A stretch of DNA of 64,000 nucleotides from UBA2112 sp964488555 (GTDB taxonomy: Bacteria > Patescibacteriota > Saccharimonadia > Saccharimonadales > Saccharimonadaceae), in the NCBI GenBank assembly GCA_964488555.1, contig CAZAUF010000003.1:73367-137366 (forward strand), read 5' to 3'. The translations under genes and the position numbers were made by a program. Of the stretch, positions 43,916 through 51,467 are shown piece by piece. Numbering within the stretch: position 1 is the stretch's first letter; each line of letters opens with the position of its first letter. Below the pieces are notes generated by a model. The model was not told the DNA's origin, made no database searches, and was given only the letters and a program-made list of their open reading frames with translations.

Positions 43916-45337
43916 TTATGATAACACACGCACACGGATGGTATCAGTGCCGCCTACGAGTCCAGGTTGGCGTCCGCTCACGATGACAACCGCTACTGAC
44001 GATTCATCACCAAAAAAGCTGTTTGCCTTCAGTTCTTTTGCTAGATTAAGTCCCGCCCTTTCGCCGTCTGGACGGATATATGACTTGTTCGCATAGCTCA
44101 ACGCCAATTGTTGTGCCGCGCGCGGTTCGCTGGTGACGCTGATAATAGGCAGGTCTGGCCGATGAGCAGCGATGTTAGCCGCTGTACCGCCCGATTTTGT
44201 CTCAGCGATAATTGCTGCCGCCCCCACTTGATCGGCGAGTCCTACAGCCGCCGCGCTAATCGCATCACGCGTGGTTTTTTTGCCTTTGAGAATATCTGTA
44301 AGCGGTGCTACGGCCGTGTGCTCCTGCGTATAGAGAATCACCCTTTTCATGGCTGCGACCGCTTCGATTGGATACCGACCGTTCGCCGTTTCATCGCTCA
44401 GCATGACCGTATCGGCACCCTGCACGACAGCACTCGCGACATCGCTAACCTCAGCACGAGTCGGCTCAGGCGCGTCCACCATACTTGCCATCATTTGCGT
44501 GGCCACGATGGATAGCTTGCCGTATTTGCGGCAAAGTGCGATGACTCGACGTTGCACGATGGGCACCACTTCGGCACCTGCTTCGACCGCCAAATCACCT
44601 CGCGCCACCATGACGCCGTCGCTTGCGCGAACTATCTTTTCCAGCTCTCCGTTTTCAATGGCAGCCTTCGTCTCGATCTTGGCGACAATTTGCGCTGTCG
44701 AACCGTAACTAAGCAAAACCTGGCGTAGATTATGGATATCATCTGCCGATTGCACGAAACTCAGAGCTACGTAGTCAATGTCTTGACTAGCTCCGTATTC
44801 TAGATCCTCCATGTCTTTGTGTGTCAAAATATCGCCGCCAAAATCAGTATCTGGCAAATTGATGCCTTTGCGGCTCATCAGTACGCCGTCGTTTTCCACC
44901 CTCACGACAACTGTTTTTTCATCTTGTATCGAAGTAACTTTGGTGCGCACCTTGCCGTCAAACAAATAAATTGACTCATCCACCTTTACCTTTTCAGCCA
45001 AATTGAACTGCACTGGAAGCAGCTTGTCGCCATCATGTTCGGCATCATAAGCAAGCGTCAGTTCATCGCCCTCTTTTACATCGATATTCTGCGTCAGGTT
45101 GCCCAAGCGAATTTTGGGTCCCTGCAAATCTTGGAGGATTGCTACCGGCTTGCCCAGTTTTTCACTGGCTGCGCGAATCCATGGTATTATCCGGTCACAT
45201 TCCTCATGCTTCGCGTGACTGAAATTGAATCGAAAACCATTCACTCCGGCACCGAGCATCTGCTCAATCATTTCCGGACTATCAATCGGTGGTCCGACAG
45301 ATGCCAGTATCTTTGTTCGCTTGAAGAGAACGCTCAT
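43916..45337 (-). CDS. pyk: Pyruvate kinase
   Basis: 473 aa from the ATG at 45337. Motifs are KRTKILASVGPPIDSP, FRFNFSHAKHEE, ILQDLQGPKIRLG, the active-site Lys in IVAKIETKAAIEN, VMVARGDLAVEAG and ATQMMASMVDAPEPTRAEV, followed by the C-terminal domain. A TATAAT box (45344-45349) lies 6 nt before this ATG, which is why it is preferred over the open frame to 45448; that extension would run into a terminator hairpin. Confidence 0.95.
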   Translation of the reverse strand: MSVLFKRTKILASVGPPIDSPEMIEQMLGAGVNGFRFNFSHAKHEECDRIIPWIRAASEKLGKPVAILQDLQGPKIRLGNLTQNIDVKEGDELTLAYDAEHDGDKLLPVQFNLAEKVKVDESIYLFDGKVRTKVTSIQDEKTVVVRVENDGVLMSRKGINLPDTDFGGDILTHKDMEDLEYGASQDIDYVALSFVQSADDIHNLRQVLLSYGSTAQIVAKIETKAAIENGELEKIVRASDGVMVARGDLAVEAGAEVVPIVQRRVIALCRKYGKLSIVATQMMASMVDAPEPTRAEVSDVASAVVQGADTVMLSDETANGRYPIEAVAAMKRVILYTQEHTAVAPLTDILKGKKTTRDAISAAAVGLADQVGAAAIIAETKSGGTAANIAAHRPDLPIISVTSEPRAAQQLALSYANKSYIRPDGERAGLNLAKELKANSFFGDESSVAVVIVSGRQPGLVGGTDTIRVRVLS

Positions 45338-45370
45338 ACTGCCATTATACATATCACATCCGTAGAATTG

Positions 45371-45413
45371 AAAAACCCCGTCTACACGATTCTTTATCGT
45401 GTAGACGGGGTTT
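45371..45413 (-). terminator. Strong intrinsic terminator
   Basis: A perfect 17-bp stem (45374-45390 with 45396-45412; core CCCCGTCTACACGAT) with a 5-nt loop. On the minus strand a TTTTT follows. It ends the AMIN-like lipoprotein gene before pyk. Confidence 0.92.
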
Positions 45414-45434
45414 GATGCCGCCGACTTGCGAGCG

Positions 45435-46214
45435 TCAGTGCACGACACGCACTACGACAGACGTGGTGCCGTCGTTGTTGTCGACGTAGTACGCCGCAAA
45501 CGGTCGCCTCTGATCAACACCGATACCAAAAGTGAACTGACCCTCGAACTCACCAGCACCCTTGATCTCTCGTACCGACGGGAAGCCGGTCCAGCGATCA
45601 TAGGTAGCAGCGTTGACGAGTCCTGTCGGCACATGGCCACTCGAGTGGACATACGAAGCCGCCTTGGCGTAAACCACAACCTGCAGGCTGGCGTTACCAC
45701 TCAACGCCACGGGGAAACCACTGCCTTCAGTGGCCACCTGATCGACATATTGCACGTCAAACCACGGATGGTCCGTGTAGTTCACCTCGTTGTCACGCAC
45801 CGATGGATCAATCATCGTGGTATCGATGACGAACTCAACGGTGTCGTAGCACTTGTCGTTGCTCGGCCAGGCGTTGACTCCGATCAAAGGTGCATCAACC
45901 ATCGGCCGCTCCACTGTCGCACCCGGCTTCAGCTGCAGCTCCTCGCGGCTCGGTGTATCCCGTGTCGTATCCCAATTCACATCGGGACACGAAACGACAG
46001 GCTGCTTGGGCTTGGCTGTCTCGACCGGCGGAGCCGGCTTCGTAACCGTGACTGTCGTCGGTGGAGCCGTGACAGTCTCTGTCGGCGTGATCGGTGTCAA
46101 GGGTGGCACACCGGTCGTCCCTTTGACATCGGGCGTACCTCCACCACCGCTGCACGCAGCCAACGCAAGCGCCGCCGCAGCAACATATGGCAAAAAGAGC
46201 TTCCGACCTCTCAT
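45435..46214 (-). CDS. AMIN-like-domain lipoprotein, actinobacterial type
   Basis: 259 aa. A lipoprotein signal peptide (LFLPYVAAAALALAACSGGG; Cys of the lipobox about residue 21) and a Pro/Thr linker (about 28-70) precede the domain. The domain carries the pattern of actinobacterial AMIN-like lipoproteins: CYDTVEFVID, VQYVDQVATEGSGFPVALSG, LQVVVYA and FEGQFTFGIGVDQRRPF. Such domains may bind wall glycans. Perfect AAGGAGGTG ribosome-binding site, own promoter, own terminator and GC-rich codons all point to transfer from an actinobacterium. Confidence 0.75.
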   Translation of the reverse strand: MRGRKLFLPYVAAAALALAACSGGGGTPDVKGTTGVPPLTPITPTETVTAPPTTVTVTKPAPPVETAKPKQPVVSCPDVNWDTTRDTPSREELQLKPGATVERPMVDAPLIGVNAWPSNDKCYDTVEFVIDTTMIDPSVRDNEVNYTDHPWFDVQYVDQVATEGSGFPVALSGNASLQVVVYAKAASYVHSSGHVPTGLVNAATYDRWTGFPSVREIKGAGEFEGQFTFGIGVDQRRPFAAYYVDNNDGTTSVVVRVVH

Positions 46215-46251
46215 TGCCCACCTCCTTGTTTGTAGGAATCGGAACCGCCCC

Positions 46252-46280
46252 AGTATACCTCAGATATATTTCAGTAACAA
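46252..46280 (-). promoter_or_regulatory. Sigma70-type promoter
   Basis: Minus strand: -35 TTGTTA (46280-46275), 17-bp spacer, -10 TATACT (46257-46252). Start near 46245 gives a short leader to the AMIN-like lipoprotein gene. Confidence 0.6.
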
Positions 46281-46287
46281 GCTGACT

Positions 46288-47310
46288 CTACGGTGCGTCA
46301 GTTTCATTTATAGATGAGAGTGACAGCAAGCCGTCCTCTACAAGTGACCGAAAATGCCATATGCCCGGTTTTTCCGTCTTGTACGTCCAGTAGAACCATC
46401 CCGCAGCCTCTCTATAGGCCTCTAGCTGCAATTCAGCATGTCGTCGAGTGTATTCATCGGATTTCGCTTCCGGATGCTTCTGAAGCGTTTCTCCGGCTAC
46501 AACCAGGCTCCATTCGCCAATGATGACTGGCTGCCGCCTCTGTAAACGTCGAATTAGTCCGGCACGTCGTCGTATCTTTCGAAAATAACTCTCCAGCGAT
46601 CGCCACCGGTGGAGCCAGTCCAAAAAATGATACCAATGGATGTCCATCGCAACAGGAAATAACTTGTTCGAGCGAATAGCACCAGAAAGCAAGCGAGGTG
46701 AAAACGCATCATGATACACAACGGTCAAACCGGGGCGTCCTACTTCTGTAACACGCTGGTAAGCCTGCCGATAGAAACGACGCAATTTCCACTGGAATAC
46801 GCCAGGTTTGGGCTCATTGAGCAACTCAATACCCCAGACGGTCGGCTCATTCCTGTAGTATTCAGCAATTTGAGCCAGTATTTCGATTGTTTTCTGCCTG
46901 TAGTCCGCGCTGCGATACCATAAAGCCTTGCCGACCCGTCCGCTGTGATCATGGCCATTCTGCGAGCCTGGGGCCGCATGAAGATCCACGAGTACCTTCA
47001 ATCTATGCTTTTTAGCCATTTTGACTGCCCAGTCCAGGTATTTGATTGTTGGCGTATAGGGGTCATGAGCCTCAAATAGCCAGTGACCGACCGGTATTCG
47101 CACGGCCGTCAGCCCTTGAGCAGCAATCCATGCAAAATCTTGCTCGGTTATAAACGTTTTTCTATGTTTTTCTATCTTGTCGGTCGCACCAGGAATCTGC
47201 ATGAACGTATATTCATCACGTGCGTCAGTGCCCGCAAAAAGCGACGGTGTCATCCATTTTTCCAGGACAAGCCAACCGCCTAGGTTGACGCCGCGGAGAG
47301 GTGTGCTCAT
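46288..47310 (-). CDS. Glycoside hydrolase family 5, glucanase-like
   Basis: 340-aa TIM-barrel hydrolase. LRGVNLGGWLVLEKWMTPSL resembles the exo-beta-1,3-glucanase subgroup. LTAVRIPVGHW, VDLHAAPGSQNGHDHSG, the acid/base Glu in WGIELLNEPKPG and the nucleophile Glu in PVIIGEWSLV are present. There is no signal peptide after the chosen ATG (47310), so the enzyme appears cytosolic, unusual for a polysaccharide hydrolase; it may process imported oligosaccharides. A TAAAAT box (47318-47323) lies 7 nt before the ATG. Confidence 0.85.
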   Translation of the reverse strand: MSTPLRGVNLGGWLVLEKWMTPSLFAGTDARDEYTFMQIPGATDKIEKHRKTFITEQDFAWIAAQGLTAVRIPVGHWLFEAHDPYTPTIKYLDWAVKMAKKHRLKVLVDLHAAPGSQNGHDHSGRVGKALWYRSADYRQKTIEILAQIAEYYRNEPTVWGIELLNEPKPGVFQWKLRRFYRQAYQRVTEVGRPGLTVVYHDAFSPRLLSGAIRSNKLFPVAMDIHWYHFLDWLHRWRSLESYFRKIRRRAGLIRRLQRRQPVIIGEWSLVVAGETLQKHPEAKSDEYTRRHAELQLEAYREAAGWFYWTYKTEKPGIWHFRSLVEDGLLSLSSINETDAP

Positions 47311-47356
47311 GGTTTCTATTTTATAGGGATACACCTGGACATGCCACCCATTGGTT

Positions 47357-47373
47357 TTGGTGACCTCACGGGG
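47357..47373 (-). repeat. 17-bp duplicate of the tRNA-Glu 3' end
   Basis: TTGGTGACCTCACGGGG here matches the end of tRNA-Glu at 47544-47560 exactly. It is not part of a tRNA. Between the copies are 170 bp without a supported gene. Confidence 0.7.
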
Positions 47374-47505
47374 TCATCGCCAGCAAGCTGGCTCCTCCGT
47401 TCTCTCGCTCAAGAAAATGCTTCGCGCTTTCTCTCGCTTCGCTCACTACGCCGAACCCCCTTTTGCTACGCAAAAGCCAGGATTCGATTCACGCGCTGAG
47501 GATAT

Positions 47506-47547
47506 CCAAGAAAATAGACCCATCCGGAGATGAGTCTATTTTCTTGG
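47506..47547 (-). terminator. Bidirectional terminator hairpin after tRNA-Glu
   Basis: CCAAGAAAATAGAC pairs with GTCTATTTTCTTGG, and CATC with GATG inside. The arms give a U-rich tail on both strands. It begins at the CCA end of tRNA-Glu. Confidence 0.8.
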
Positions 47548-47619
47548 TGACCTCACGGGGAATCGAACCCCGATTGCCAGGATGAAAACCTGGTGTCCTA
47601 ACCGTTAGACGATGAGGCC
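47545..47619 (-). tRNA. tRNA-Glu (anticodon UUC)
   Basis: Minus strand: acceptor 5' GGCCTCA pairs with 3' TGAGGTC. The D-arm has AACGGTTAGG, the anticodon arm is CCAGG-TTTTCAT-CCTGG with anticodon TTC, and the T-arm has GGGGTTCGATTCCCC. Discriminator A and an encoded CCA follow. It is a substrate of MnmA. Confidence 0.97.
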
Positions 47620-48051
47620 AGATTTTGAGTGAAATGAAGCAAAAATGACTTGCATTTTTGACCATTTCCGAAAAATCTGGACGCAATTTGATCCAAAAGA
47701 TCAAATGGAGGCCAAGTTTTTAATGAGGAATTTGGTGCTCATATGGTCGCTTGCAATCCATATGGGCCGTTCTCCGTATTGATCCAAAAGATCAAATTGA
47801 GACTAAATTTCGAGCGAAGAGCAGCAGAAACGTCCTAGTATATTTCCGTGCTCTTCTGAAATTTGCACCCTGCATATCAGAAGACATACAGAGAGAATAG
47901 GGGTTTGTGAGATTTTTCACAATTGCTGTGAAGCCTCTCAACTTTATCCAATATATCAGACGATATCCCCTTTGTCTACCCCTGTTATGTATTTGATTAT
48001 GATAAAACTATAATTGCTTATTGTGTTTATGCCAAGTTTGTTATGTATATA
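47620..48051. other. Gene-poor AT-rich stretch
   Basis: No ORF with a credible start is visible. It holds two copies of a GATCCAAAAGATC palindrome at 47686 and 47778, and scattered AT-rich segments. Upstream of the promoter at 48052 I see nothing else supported. Confidence 0.6.
47686..47797. repeat. Two copies of a hairpin repeat
   Basis: ATTTGATCCAAAAGATCAAAT (47686-47706) recurs as TTGATCCAAAAGATCAA within 47778-47797. Each forms a hairpin with a 5-nt CAAAA loop. The downstream flanks are also similar (TGGAGGCCAA and TGAGACTAAA), so this is a diverged direct repeat of about 35 bp. Confidence 0.65.
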
Positions 48052-48080
48052 TTGACATTTTTAGCTTTTTGTGCTAAATT
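48052..48080 (+). promoter_or_regulatory. Consensus sigma70-type promoter
   Basis: -35 TTGACA (48052-48057), 17-bp spacer, -10 TAAATT (48075-48080). Start near 48087. Confidence 0.7.
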
Positions 48081-48086
48081 AATACA

Positions 48087-48482
48087 GACGGTTACGCGAG
48101 GTGGAGACTCGACGTAACAGTGGACGCTTAACAAGTCAGATTGTTATAGTACATGGTCCTGCTGCTAGGCAGCACGGATATTACAAGAGAAGGATTCACT
48201 CTTCTCGCCTGTGACGGAATGAATTCGCCATAGGTCTCTCATGCTCTGAAGTCCGAGCTGACCCAGCCGAGAGATGTCTTGCGATATCCGTGCTGCTTAT
48301 GCAGCGACCCGTACATATACGAAACAGTTATATAGTCGCTTCTTCCATAAAGATGAGCAGCTAGCTGAGCTATCGCTACGATGGTTCGGCTAGCTGCTCC
48401 CCTACCATGGGCAGTGAACCGCGGATGCGGACAATTCAGCTCGCATCCGCGAGCCCATGACATAGGAAGGAAGTGATACCAA
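48087..48482 (+). promoter_or_regulatory. Long structured 5' leader or independent ncRNA
   Basis: About 395 nt before the ATG at 48483. Perfect stems are 13 bp (48169-48181/48284-48296, core GCAGCACGGATAT), 11 bp (48355-48365/48389-48399, GAGCAGCTAGC) and 9 bp (48421-48429/48442-48450, GCGGATGCG). Smaller hairpins lie inside the 13-bp arm (GAGAAG/CTTCTC, CTCTC/GAGAG, GCTC/GAGC), making a multi-branched domain. A strong ribosome-binding site (AGGAAGGAAGTG) follows the last stem. No known riboswitch recognised. Confidence 0.6.
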
Positions 48483-49682
48483 ATGGTAGAGAACAACCCG
48501 GAACAGGACGACTACGTGCCGCCTGTGTACCAAGGCGCGGCCGACGAGCCACCGCCCCGCAACGGGACGAAAATCCTGCTTGCGATCGTGGGCATCCTGG
48601 CACTCGTTGTCGCGGTGGTGATCGTGTCACTCGTCAACGTCAGCAGTGACGAAACCGAGCCGACATCTTCATCGCCGACATCAGCACCAGCCACTGCCAC
48701 CGCCCCCAAGGTGGTTGGCACGGCTGCCGCCGACGCACTGGCTCCCGCTGCTTGCCCCGATGGCAAGAAGCACTTCTGGGCATACGATGCCCCGGAGGGA
48801 ACCAACGCGATGGGTCCTGCGCTGCACGTCTCATCGAACAACGAGGGGGCTCGCATCGCGCGGGACCGCTGGTGGACGAAGGCTGCGTGCGACCCGGCAT
48901 GGCTGGCCCACGCGCTCGAAGGACAGACGGTCGACGACCCGAAGAGCTTCGATCCCGCTGCGGCACAGGCAAATGCTGAAACGTTCAACACCGACTCGGT
49001 GAAATGGCAAGAAGCTGTCGACCGGATCGCTCGAGACATCATCGGTTTTGAGCTCCGTGACTACGGAACGACCCGGTATGAATCGGTAGGTATGATTCCC
49101 GATCCGTCGGGCGATCGTACCAAGTTGCCGCAATTCACCAAGTGGGGCGAACAGCCGGAGCTACACCTCGTCCTCGTCGTCAAGACGAAGACGCACGGTG
49201 AGCGTCTGTACCGGCTGGAGTGCGATCTGCAGTTCTCGGCTCCGGAGTTCGTGAAGTTCACGCCTCCGCCGTCGATCCCGCCGGGCACCACGCCTCCGGG
49301 AACACCGCCACCCAGCACTCCACCGTCCACGCCGCCGACGACGCCTCCGACGACCCCACCGACCACCACTCCTCCGCCTCCGTGCGAGGAAGAGTGCTGC
49401 GAGGGGCCCTGCGAGACGTTGCCACCGAAGGTAGAGGATGGTCCGCCGCCCGCGCCTGGTCACACTCCCGTGGGACCGCCGCCGCGACCGGTGGAATCGG
49501 TTCTGCCGCCGGAGCCCAATCCGGTGCAGACAGGAGTGCCTACTGACGCTCCTGCGCCTCCGGACATCACGGCACCGTCAGCAACGCCGGTGCCATCGAA
49601 TGTCAACACCAGTGCTCCGCCGATCCCTCAGGCCCCAACGCCTGATGATCCCGCGGACACCGACGTGGAGCCGGTGGGCTAA
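48483..49682 (+). CDS. Membrane-anchored Pro-rich surface protein
   Basis: 399 aa. Short cytoplasmic start, one TM helix (ILLAIVGILALVVAVVIVSL, about 31-52), then a folded outer domain of about 190 residues (GKKHFWAYDAPEG, WLAHALEGQTVDD, LVLVVKTKTHGERLYRLECD). A Pro/Thr-repeat stalk (about 255-295) contains a Cys cluster (CEEECCEGPC) and a Pro-rich tail follows. The style (Pro stalk, GC-ending codons) is actinobacterial. The Cys cluster may cross-link by disulfides. Unusually long structured leader. Not assigned to a known family; an adhesin or wall-spanning protein is possible. Confidence 0.65.
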   Translation: MVENNPEQDDYVPPVYQGAADEPPPRNGTKILLAIVGILALVVAVVIVSLVNVSSDETEPTSSSPTSAPATATAPKVVGTAAADALAPAACPDGKKHFWAYDAPEGTNAMGPALHVSSNNEGARIARDRWWTKAACDPAWLAHALEGQTVDDPKSFDPAAAQANAETFNTDSVKWQEAVDRIARDIIGFELRDYGTTRYESVGMIPDPSGDRTKLPQFTKWGEQPELHLVLVVKTKTHGERLYRLECDLQFSAPEFVKFTPPPSIPPGTTPPGTPPPSTPPSTPPTTPPTTPPTTTPPPPCEEECCEGPCETLPPKVEDGPPPAPGHTPVGPPPRPVESVLPPEPNPVQTGVPTDAPAPPDITAPSATPVPSNVNTSAPPIPQAPTPDDPADTDVEPVG

Positions 49683-49702
49683 CCACATAACTGAATATGT
49701 AC

Positions 49703-49785
49703 GGGGCCTCCGGGAGTCAGCAACTGGCGCATTATACGCGCATACAGAATATAGCTGACCCCGGGGGACTAACCCCTGTTTTATA
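49703..49785 (+). terminator. Long GC-rich terminator-like hairpin
   Basis: GGGAGTCAGC pairs with GCTGACCCC, and GGGG with CCCC outside, around a roughly 30-nt apical region with its own small stem. TGTTTTAT follows. It closes the gene at 48483. Confidence 0.7.
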
Positions 49786-49877
49786 ACAATCTGATTTGCG
49801 GCGAAACCTTAACAATTAGCATCGTAGCAAAAATAAATCGTTAATTTCTGACAGGTGGGTGTCGGAGAGGAGAATGT

Positions 49878-51098
49878 ATGAAAGCAGTTTTCGCCGCTAT
49901 CAAGCGGTCACCAAAACTCGCTGCCCTCACGGCAGCACTAGTCGGTGCGATCGTTGTCCCTGCAGCCATAGCAGCATGGGGACCTGACCGTCCGACTTAC
50001 ACCATGGCCAATCCGGCCGACCACGTGGTCTTTAACTCGATCACGGACAACCCTCGTCATGGTGACGAACGTAACTTCGTTCAGATCCGCGAAGCTGGCG
50101 TGGGTACCTACGTGGAAGACATCCAGCTTCAGCCTGGCAAAGAGTATGAAGTATATGTCTTCTACCACAACAACGCTTCACAAGTATTGAATGATGCCGC
50201 ACACAACCATGTCGGTATCGCCAAAAACGCTGCTATGCGTGTACAGATGCCTGCCAGCGTCAAGGCTGGTCAGGAAGCTCGTATCACGGGTATCGTAAGT
50301 GCAAGCAACGCCCAGCCTCAACAGGTTTGGGATGATGCATACGGCCAAGCAAAACAAGACTTGGCACTACGCTACATCGACGGCTCTGCCAAGATTACAA
50401 GTCTTGGTGCCGTAAATGGCAAGACGCTCCCAGACAGCCTGGTCACCACTGGTACTCCTATCGGTTTTGACGCGCTCGACGGCAACTTGCCTGGTTGTAC
50501 GCATTACGAAGGTTACGTCACTTTCCGCTTCAAAGCAGTCGCTCCTGACTTCGAAGTTAGCAAAGAAGTTTCTTTGGCTGGCAAGGGTGACTACAAGGAG
50601 TCTGTCAAGGTAAAACCTGGCGACAAAGTCGACTACCGCATCAAATACAAGAACGTCGGTACTACTCGACAAGACAACGTTATCATCAAGGATAACTTGC
50701 CAAAGGGTATGAAGTACGTTCCTGGTACGACATACGTGTCAAACAAGAAAACGAACAATCAGTGGAGCAAGGTTGACAGTGATGAGCTCGTCAAGGGCGG
50801 CATCAATGTCGGCTCATATGCTCCAGGCGGTGCAGCTTACGTGAAGTTCACGGCTATCGCAGAGGGTGCTTGTGGCGTCGATACGCTCATCAACAGTGCC
50901 AGCGCGAATACCCAAAACGGATCCAAGAGCGACACGGCGAACGTCGTAGTCAGCAAGGTATGTAAAGACGTACCACCTGAGCTACCTCGCACTGGTATCA
51001 ATACCGGCGTCCTGACCCTCGTAGGTCTGGGCATTGCGACCGCTGCTGCAGCATATGCCGCTACCAGCGAACGCGTACGCAATCTGCTACGACGCTAA
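49878..51098 (+). CDS. LPxTG cell-wall-anchored surface protein with DUF11 domain
   Basis: 406 aa. N-terminal signal peptide (SPKLAALTAALVGAIVVPAAI, cleavage near AIAA). A first outer domain follows (about 35-215; GKEYEVYVFYHNNASQVL). A DUF11/isopeptide-like domain (about 225-340; KVKPGDKVDYRIKYKNVG, DNLPKGMKYVPGTTYV) comes next. The C-terminal sorting signal is LPRTG, hydrophobic helix, and a basic tail (ERVRNLLRR). It should be attached to peptidoglycan by a sortase; none is encoded here. A GGAGAGGAGA ribosome-binding site precedes the ATG. Codon use is ordinary for the genome, unlike the gene upstream. Confidence 0.85.
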   Translation: MKAVFAAIKRSPKLAALTAALVGAIVVPAAIAAWGPDRPTYTMANPADHVVFNSITDNPRHGDERNFVQIREAGVGTYVEDIQLQPGKEYEVYVFYHNNASQVLNDAAHNHVGIAKNAAMRVQMPASVKAGQEARITGIVSASNAQPQQVWDDAYGQAKQDLALRYIDGSAKITSLGAVNGKTLPDSLVTTGTPIGFDALDGNLPGCTHYEGYVTFRFKAVAPDFEVSKEVSLAGKGDYKESVKVKPGDKVDYRIKYKNVGTTRQDNVIIKDNLPKGMKYVPGTTYVSNKKTNNQWSKVDSDELVKGGINVGSYAPGGAAYVKFTAIAEGACGVDTLINSASANTQNGSKSDTANVVVSKVCKDVPPELPRTGINTGVLTLVGLGIATAAAAYAATSERVRNLLRR

Positions 51099-51142
51099 TA
51101 CGAGTCTGACCGCTCCTTTCGAGTGTGGGCTCGAAATCTCCC

Positions 51143-51173
51143 AAACAACCCCCGTATTATGCGGGGGTTGTTT
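51143..51173 (+). terminator. Bidirectional intrinsic terminator
   Basis: Perfect 12-bp stem AAACAACCCCCG / CGGGGGTTGTTT around a 7-nt loop, with the T-rich side continuing after the stem. Confidence 0.92.
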
Positions 51174-51239
51174 GTATTATGAGTGCGCACCACGGGTCTG
51201 GCTTTGGTTTCTATCACAGTTGACGGTATGATAGTAGTG

Positions 51240-51467
51240 ATGAGTAATAAGAAAAAGCGATCTAGCAAATCTACCAAACAGCGCAAGCAATACAAAGGCA
51301 GCGTACAGGCACGACCGACCATCACCAAGGTCAGTGCCGTCCATCGGCATCCCATACATCAATGGTGGCTAGATCATAAACGCGTCGCCAAACCAGCTGC
51401 TATAGTAGCCGGTATCGTTTTCGCAATCGTCGTTATATTGGTCGGTATCATCAGTATTATTTGGTAG
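51240..51467 (+). CDS. Small basic single-TM protein
   Basis: 75 aa. A very basic N-terminal half (SNKKKRSSKSTKQRKQYKG) and one C-terminal TM helix (AAIVAGIVFAIVVILVGIIS). The ATG at 51240 stands 7 nt after a TATGAT box (51227-51232), fitting leaderless expression. The 3' end overlaps the convergent histidine kinase by 11 nt. Function unknown. Confidence 0.6.
   Translation: MSNKKKRSSKSTKQRKQYKGSVQARPTITKVSAVHRHPIHQWWLDHKRVAKPAAIVAGIVFAIVVILVGIISIIW

Noticed and set aside
47686..47797. CRISPR array
   Set aside because: Only two diverged copies of a palindromic repeat, with one interval of about 70 bp and no cas genes in the window.
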